Below are positions 59,257 through 64,000 of a stretch of 64,000 nucleotides of DNA, piece by piece. A model generated the notes under the pieces. That model saw only the letters and a program-made list of their open reading frames with translations. It made no database searches and had not been told where the DNA came from. The stretch lies in contig NZ_JAUSZD010000002.1 of NCBI RefSeq assembly GCF_030817275.1, positions 5,394,001-5,458,000 of the forward strand. The letters run 5' to 3'. The first letter of the stretch is position 1; every line of letters starts with the position of its first letter. The position numbers and the translations under genes are program-made. This stretch comes from Paenibacillus sp. V4I7 (GTDB lineage Bacteria; Bacillota; Bacilli; Paenibacillales; NBRC-103111).

Positions 59257-61455
59257 TCATTCCTTAGTTATGTTGACTCCAGCATAATAAGACTGAAGTA
59301 TTTTCTTATAATCGTAGCCTAATTCGGCATAGCCTCTTGCACCCCATTGAGACATGCCAAGTCCGTGTCCAAAGCCTGTTCCACGGAAAATGAACTGATT
59401 GCCTTGACCTGCCGTTTGTGGATTAGGAGGGGTCACAGGGGGTACCAACGAAGACGTCGGTTTCGACTGTCCCGCTGTGCCAAGAGCCGTTAAATCGGTT
59501 ATCTTCAAGGCTGTAGGCTGTGATTGACCACCAGACAGCACATAGACCGAATCAGAGCCAGCACTACTTGTCTCACTACTTCCTGCACCAGCAATCGTTA
59601 GGCCAATAGGATCTGGGGTATTACCAGTATAACTTCCTGCTTGTACAATTTCAAACCGGGTGCTGGGTAATCCCCCAAGTGCCGCACGTAAAGCATCAGG
59701 ATAAGGCACCTTCACCACAACACCGTTCGCTTTCAGTTCGGTCACCCTCCCTGAAGGTCCTCGCTTCGATATTTCAAGTGATTGCAAATCTCCGCTTACA
59801 ACTACATTGGCTGCCGCTAATTTACTTTTAATCTCATTACCTGTGTAAGGACCTCTAATCCAAGAATAGGCATTCGATTCTTTTTCTTGGCCCAACACTA
59901 ATACTTTCTCTTTATTGGAAAGCTGAGCAATCGAAGGATTAGCAGCATTATCTACATAAGGTGCCGTACGGACATTTACACCTTGTTCCGTGGCCTCGTA
60001 GTAGGAGGCGCCCTCTTTACCCTTCTGACCACTGTCTTTGAGATACATGCTGTGTACGTAGCCCGTGCGACCATCGGTTAATTGAATACGATACCAGATC
60101 GCCTTCCCTTTTTCAGCACCATCATCCGGACTTGGCACACTACGCAAATAAGTTAATGGATTCCCCCATACTTCAGAGGGATCCGCAGTCATCCCGCCTG
60201 AATTCGAAGAAAACACAGGCGATATCAGACCATTTTTATCTGATAATACTTCGTCTTTCGTCGCATCAACAGCTTGTATTCCTGCTGCAAATTCCTTTTG
60301 TATTCCATAGTAAACCTGATCTAACGTTGTATCCGTGACTTGTGCAATCTCATACTTATTTCCCTGTTTGATTGCAAACGTACGAGCAGCTACAGCTTGT
60401 GCCTTCAACGCTTCTGTTGGCCAACTAGAACTAAGCTCAGAGCCTAAGACAGCATATAAATATTGCTCCATCGGAACTTCATTCACTAAAGCTAACCTAC
60501 CATGATAGGTACTTATCTCCATATCTCCGCGGTAACTAAGGTTAGCCCGCTCCTTGATGGCAATTCCCTGACTCTTCGGATGGATTACCGTCTTTTGATC
60601 ACCTGCTGCCGCGGCATAATGAAGTACCGAAGCGGAGCCATTCGTGGAAGCCGTCACATCCGATCTGCGAATCAAATAGGATGATTTCGTATTCACAGGT
60701 TGTAAAGCCAAGTTAGGAGCTGCGCGTAACGCTGCTTGCTTCACTGCCTCTAACTGTCCTCCAGCAGCTTCATTACCTACCCATACGCTATAGGTTAGTT
60801 TACCTTCCGCATCTTCTTGCAGCGCAATATCTGCTTCGAGTCCTGCTTGGTTAAATATAAGCAATTGCTGCAGAGCAGCCGCCTCATCAGCATACGTACC
60901 CGCACTCCAATGCAGTGGACCTTTAACTACAGGAGGAGCCAATTTCGTTAACGCCGAAACGGTTGTATCTTTAAGTGCTTGCGCTGCAGCACCTTCGGCT
61001 TCTTCCTTAGAGGGGAAGCTGCCGTAATAAACTTGGTATACCGTTCTTCCTTGTTTCACTCTACTTAACACATAGCTATCTTCGGGCATCGCAGCTAATT
61101 TAGCATTCAAGGCCTTGGCTGCTAGGTAATCTATCGTTTCGAGCATAATTACACTATACTGATCAATTGATAGTCGAATCGAAGCATCCGGAATCGAGAC
61201 CCACGGTTTAGCAGCAGTCCCCGCTGAATTACGTACAGCAATATCCAGACCGCCAGACGCAGTAAGGGTTACTACCGGTTCTACTTTTCTATATTTGGTT
61301 GAATCTATCAAAAGTGCAACACGAATCTGATCCAAATGTTTGATCCCCTCTGCATTTGCATGGGGCACCAGCGCAGGGAATGTTCCAAAGGTCAAAGCAG
61401 CCATCGTTAATAAAGCTATTCTCTTAGGGGTAAGCAGCTTATTTCTCCAATTCAT
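59257..61455 (-). CDS. SpoIID/LytB-domain secreted protein with SPOR- and SH3-like insertions
   Basis: The 732-residue protein has a signal peptide (IALLTMAALTFGTFPALVPHANA), a SPOR-like segment (VYQVYYGSFPSKEEAE, about residue 140), and the SpoIID core (RGDMEISTYHGRLALVNEVPMEQYLYAVLGSE is its start). After EVWGNPLTYL the core is interrupted by about 230 residues including an SH3-like GVNVRTAPYVDNAAN. It then closes with GTGFGHGLGMSQWGARG near the C-terminus. SpoIID is a lytic transglycosylase in engulfment; this larger version may act in sporulation or vegetative wall turnover. ATG at 61455 is preferred with AAAGGA 11 bases before. Confidence 0.8.
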   Translation of the reverse strand: MNWRNKLLTPKRIALLTMAALTFGTFPALVPHANAEGIKHLDQIRVALLIDSTKYRKVEPVVTLTASGGLDIAVRNSAGTAAKPWVSIPDASIRLSIDQYSVIMLETIDYLAAKALNAKLAAMPEDSYVLSRVKQGRTVYQVYYGSFPSKEEAEGAAAQALKDTTVSALTKLAPPVVKGPLHWSAGTYADEAAALQQLLIFNQAGLEADIALQEDAEGKLTYSVWVGNEAAGGQLEAVKQAALRAAPNLALQPVNTKSSYLIRRSDVTASTNGSASVLHYAAAAGDQKTVIHPKSQGIAIKERANLSYRGDMEISTYHGRLALVNEVPMEQYLYAVLGSELSSSWPTEALKAQAVAARTFAIKQGNKYEIAQVTDTTLDQVYYGIQKEFAAGIQAVDATKDEVLSDKNGLISPVFSSNSGGMTADPSEVWGNPLTYLRSVPSPDDGAEKGKAIWYRIQLTDGRTGYVHSMYLKDSGQKGKEGASYYEATEQGVNVRTAPYVDNAANPSIAQLSNKEKVLVLGQEKESNAYSWIRGPYTGNEIKSKLAAANVVVSGDLQSLEISKRGPSGRVTELKANGVVVKVPYPDALRAALGGLPSTRFEIVQAGSYTGNTPDPIGLTIAGAGSSETSSAGSDSVYVLSGGQSQPTALKITDLTALGTAGQSKPTSSLVPPVTPPNPQTAGQGNQFIFRGTGFGHGLGMSQWGARGYAELGYDYKKILQSYYAGVNITKE

Positions 61456-61820
61456 TCGACACAATTTCCTTTCTTTCGCAGCATTCTACTACATTAGACT
61501 CTAGAAATTGGAAGAAGTTTTGTTTGATAGAATTTAATATAGGCAAAAAACATCGTAGATTCATTGCTGCATCAAGCGTAACATGTCAAAACAACGGATT
61601 TCCCCCATACTCCTCCTCATGGTAAAAAATACAACAATTCTACTGCTGAAGATCAAATTGGCAGATGTGGACTTAAACTGTTGTACTTTGTATAACAATC
61701 GCTGAGTAAAACCATTTAAACCCCTAAATTGTTGCAGAAAGTACAACAATGAAATAAATTGTGCTCGAGCTTCAGAGATTCCCTCTCACACACCCTTCAA
61801 ATTGTAAAAAGTGCAAAAAG

Positions 61821-61890
61821 CTTTCTTGCTCTGCAAGCTCGACTGGAACAATAACCTTTCTTGCTCAGTAAGCTCGACGAAAGAACAATC
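61821..61890. repeat. Two 35-base direct repeats
   Basis: CTTTCTTGCTC..AAGCTCGAC begins at 61821 and again at 61856, a 35-base period. Each has the small inverted CTTGCT/AGC(T)AAG-type core. Confidence 0.65.
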
Positions 61891-61918
61891 TCTAGCGAAA
61901 ACAAAACTCAGTTGAAAC

Positions 61919-61959
61919 AAAAAAAATCTTTTGCCCGCCTTTCAGCTGCGGCAAAAGAT
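61919..61959 (-). terminator. Terminator of the ruvCAB operon
   Basis: ATCTTTTGCC (61926-61935) and GGCAAAAGAT (61950-61959) pair perfectly; the minus strand continues with eight or more T residues. Confidence 0.92.
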
Positions 61960-61965
61960 CACGAA

Positions 61966-62973
61966 TTACCGTTGTTCCGGCACCGGTAAACCTAAATGAT
62001 GATAGGCCTGAGGCGTTACCATCCGGCCTCTAGGGGTACGCTGCAAGAATCCAATTTGCAGCAAATACGGCTCGTAGACGTCTTCGATCGTCTGACTCTC
62101 TTCGCCGATGGTGGCGGCAATCGTTTCGAGCCCTACTGGGCCGCCTTGGAAGCTTTGAATGATGGCGCGCAGCATCTTATGATCAATCTCATCAAGTCCA
62201 AGGTCATCGACCTGTATGAGCTTGAGTGACTCTTTGGCGATGTCCAGCGTGATAATGCCATCGCCCTTCACTTGCGCGAAGTCGCGCACCCGCTTCAGCA
62301 AGCGGTTCGCGATTCGCGGTGTTCCCCGCGAGCGCATGCCGATCTCGCGCGCGGCTTCACCGACGATGCCGACCTGTAGGATGTCGGCCGTTCGGCTGAC
62401 GATGTAGGTGAGCTCCTCCACCGTATAAAACTCCAGCCGACTGACGACCCCAAAACGGTCGCGCAGCGGCGCAGAAAGCAGTCCGACGCGTGTCGTAGCG
62501 CCGATCAAGGTAAACGCCGGCAAGTCTAGACGCACCGAGCGTGCGCTGGGCCCCTTGCCGATGATAATATCAAGGGCAAAGTCCTCCATCGCCGGATACA
62601 GCACCTCTTCCACCGTACGGTGGAGGCGGTGAATTTCGTCGATGAAAAGCACATCACCCTCCTGCAAATTCGTCAGGATGGCAGCTAAATCGCCCGGCCG
62701 CTCAATCGCAGGGCCGGAGGTCGTTCTTATGTTCACGCCAAGCTCGTTGGCGATGATGTTGGACAGCGTTGTTTTGCCGAGGCCAGGCGGCCCATACAGC
62801 AGCACATGATCAAGCGCTTCCTTACGCTGCTTGGCAGCTTCAATATAGATCTTGAGGTTCTCCTTCGCCTGCTTCTGGCCGATATATTCGGCCAAATAAC
62901 GAGGACGTAGGCTGTACTCAATCGTGTTGTCCTCCATCATTAAATTAGCCGATATAATCCGGTCATTGTCCAT
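61966..62973 (-). CDS. ruvB: Holliday junction branch migration ATPase RuvB
   Basis: The 335-residue AAA+ motor has Walker [11 protein letters not shown], Walker [10 protein letters not shown], sensor 1 GATTRVG, the arginine finger region APLRDRFG and the C-terminal winged helix ([20 protein letters not shown]). AGGAGG lies 6 bases before ATG. Much of 62240-62900 is richer in GC than the surroundings. Two hairpin repeats separate it from ruvA. Confidence 0.97.
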   Translation of the reverse strand: MDNDRIISANLMMEDNTIEYSLRPRYLAEYIGQKQAKENLKIYIEAAKQRKEALDHVLLYGPPGLGKTTLSNIIANELGVNIRTTSGPAIERPGDLAAILTNLQEGDVLFIDEIHRLHRTVEEVLYPAMEDFALDIIIGKGPSARSVRLDLPAFTLIGATTRVGLLSAPLRDRFGVVSRLEFYTVEELTYIVSRTADILQVGIVGEAAREIGMRSRGTPRIANRLLKRVRDFAQVKGDGIITLDIAKESLKLIQVDDLGLDEIDHKMLRAIIQSFQGGPVGLETIAATIGEESQTIEDVYEPYLLQIGFLQRTPRGRMVTPQAYHHLGLPVPEQR

Positions 62974-62987
62974 GTTGATCCTCCTAA

Positions 62988-63067
62988 GAGTTTTGCTAAA
63001 GCAAAACTGACTTCGTAAGCATTCGCTGAGTTTTGCTTTAGCAAAACTGACTTCGTAAGCACTGGCT
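62988..63067. repeat. Two tandem 40-base TTCGTAAGC hairpin repeats upstream of ruvB
   Basis: Units 62988-63027 and 63028-63067 are almost identical. Each has GAGTTTTGCT and AGCAAAACT inverted arms followed by GACTTCGTAAGCA. On the minus strand the element runs straight into CTTAGGAGG, the ruvB ribosome binding site. These are the best-preserved copies of the family. Confidence 0.92.
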
Positions 63068-63090
63068 AAGTCATGCCCAATCCACTTCCA

Positions 63091-63720
63091 CTACATCGTA
63101 TACAAAGCTTGCAGCGCAAGCTTCATCAACACATCAACAGAATCAGACGGATTCGCTTTTGGCTTCACTTGCAACCAAGCACGATCAGCTTCAGCTTCCG
63201 TGTAGCCAAGCGTCATCAACGCTTCCTTCGCTTCACTCCAGGCATGACCGCCATCGCTCAGCTGCGCTGATCCAACCACGCTTAAAGCTACCGCAGCTTC
63301 CGGACTTGAGAAGCTCACCGAACCCAATTTGTCCTTCAGATCCAATATAATCCGCTGTGCTGTTTTCTTTCCGATGCCAGGGAGCTTTGTCAGGAAAGCT
63401 AGATTCTCCTGGCTAATTGCTAGAATCACAGCCTCTGGTCTTCCGCCCGCAGCAAGAATGCCCAGCGCAACCTTTGGTCCAATACCCGATACATCGAGCA
63501 ATAAGCGGAACAAGGACTGTTCATCCCTTGAAATAAAGCCGAATAGCAAATGAGCATCTTCACGTACATGATAATGAATGAACATCGTGACAGCTTCATC
63601 TTCCTTATGCGGCAGTGCATAGGGATTCGGACAAAACACACGATAACCTACGCCATTTACATCCAGTACCACAAAGTCGCTCTCGCGTGCAGCAACTTTC
63701 CCTCTTAAGAAATCTATCAT
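63091..63720 (-). CDS. ruvA: Holliday junction DNA-binding protein RuvA
   Basis: The 209-residue protein starts [18 protein letters not shown] (OB-fold), has two helix-hairpin-helix motifs ([27 protein letters not shown]) and a C-terminal RuvB-binding domain ([19 protein letters not shown]). Its ATG overlaps the ruvC stop by 4 bases (ATGA). Confidence 0.97.
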   Translation of the reverse strand: MIDFLRGKVAARESDFVVLDVNGVGYRVFCPNPYALPHKEDEAVTMFIHYHVREDAHLLFGFISRDEQSLFRLLLDVSGIGPKVALGILAAGGRPEAVILAISQENLAFLTKLPGIGKKTAQRIILDLKDKLGSVSFSSPEAAVALSVVGSAQLSDGGHAWSEAKEALMTLGYTEAEADRAWLQVKPKANPSDSVDVLMKLALQALYTM

Positions 63721-64000
63721 CTTTTCCTGACCTCATTTATCCTAGATTGCAAAGCAGAAGAATGCGCATGGCAAATAGCAATAGCAAGTGCATCAGCCAC
63801 ATCATCAGGCTTAGGCACTTGGGACAGTTTTAGTAATATTTTGACCATTTCCTGTACTTGGTGTTTCTCAGCTTTCCCGTAGCCAACAACGGATTGTTTG
63901 ACTTGAAGCGGTGTATATTCAGCAATCGACAACCCAGCCTGAACACCTGCAAGAATCATGACGCCCCGCGCTTGTCCTACTGTAAATGCCGTCGTTACAT
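63717..64000 (-). CDS. ruvC: Crossover junction endodeoxyribonuclease RuvC (C-terminal part)
   Basis: The frame runs in from beyond 64000. The visible part reads [16 protein letters not shown], then [16 protein letters not shown] and [16 protein letters not shown], which supplies the C-terminal catalytic Asp residues. The start and first catalytic Asp are outside the window. It is the first visible gene of the ruvC-ruvA-ruvB run. Confidence 0.95.
   Translation of the reverse strand, partial: VTTAFTVGQARGVMILAGVQAGLSIAEYTPLQVKQSVVGYGKAEKHQVQEMVKILLKLSQVPKPDDVADALAIAICHAHSSALQSRINEVRKR

Larger units (their letters stand above)
61456..61965. other. Gene-poor region between the SpoIID-like gene and ruvB
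   Basis: About 500 bases without a convincing gene. It holds scattered CAACAAT/ATTGTTG inverted motifs with nearby AGTAC (around 61630, 61675 and 61735), the 35-base direct repeat at 61821-61890 and the ruvB terminator. The SpoIID-like gene's promoter must lie here but I cannot place it. Confidence 0.5.

Noticed and set aside
61561-61749. 62-residue minus-strand frame in the region between the SpoIID-like gene and ruvB
   Set aside because: It overlaps repeated CAACAAT motifs, has no Shine-Dalgarno sequence, and does not look like a conserved protein.

Overview
This window looks like the chromosome of a spore-forming, low-to-moderate GC Firmicute, most probably Paenibacillus or a close relative. 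The grounds are gene content and order, not a database match: AGGAGG ribosome binding sites, frequent TTG/GTG starts, T-box leaders on tRNA synthetase genes, sporulation genes (spoVB, a SpoIID-like gene, a KinB-like kinase) and long stretches in the same order as the Bacillus subtilis yrr/yrv/yrb region. Most genes are on the minus strand.

Layout. (1) 1-7000: a minus-strand pyruvate dehydrogenase operon pdhA-pdhB-pdhC-pdhD, a plus-strand esterase and the lipoate-relay enzyme lipL. (2) 7170-12625: a KinB-like histidine kinase with a sigma-H-like promoter, a class B penicillin-binding protein that overlaps it tail to tail, and a chemoreceptor. (3) 12813-20665: the yrr block (two U32 proteins, mltG, two DUF1292 genes, ruvX, ireB-like, alaS with T-box). 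(4) 20858-27600: an orphan Fur-type promoter, an AI-2E family protein, a zinc-ribbon protein, a PRC-barrel protein, iscS and cymR, with mnmA turned the other way, plus two small lineage-type genes. (5) 27571-34208: rarA, a PadR/MFS efflux pair, a complete group IIC intron and tcdA. (6) 34234-37765: aspS and hisS with a T-box and a tandem hairpin repeat. (7) 37880-41724: an accessory insert (CatR/YodB-like regulator and DoxX, a very acidic protein, an anchored FAD enzyme, a 57-residue ORF). (8) 41799-51290: dtd, relA, apt, recJ, a CDF transporter, secF, secD and comN. (9) 51456-56581: spoVB, DUF421, ArsB/NhaD permease, YrzE-like and PAP2 genes. (10) 56653-64000: yajC, tgt, queA, SpoIID-like, ruvB, ruvA and partial ruvC.

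Working links. LipL would supply lipoyl groups to the E2 encoded beside it. IscS supplies sulfur to MnmA, and CymR is its usual regulatory neighbour. TcdA, Dtd, Tgt/QueA, the U32 proteins and MnmA form a translation-fidelity and tRNA-modification set around three synthetases. SecDF and YajC serve one translocon. RuvABC, RuvX, RecJ and RarA are recombination functions.

The most unusual signals are non-coding. A dispersed hairpin repeat is parked directly upstream of the Shine-Dalgarno sequence of pdhB, mltG, recJ and ruvB, with an unrelated triple hairpin in the same position before aspS. There is a near-consensus promoter carrying two Fur-like operators with no gene behind it, and a helically phased ATTTTC array upstream of the acidic protein. 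No tRNA, rRNA or CRISPR array was found.
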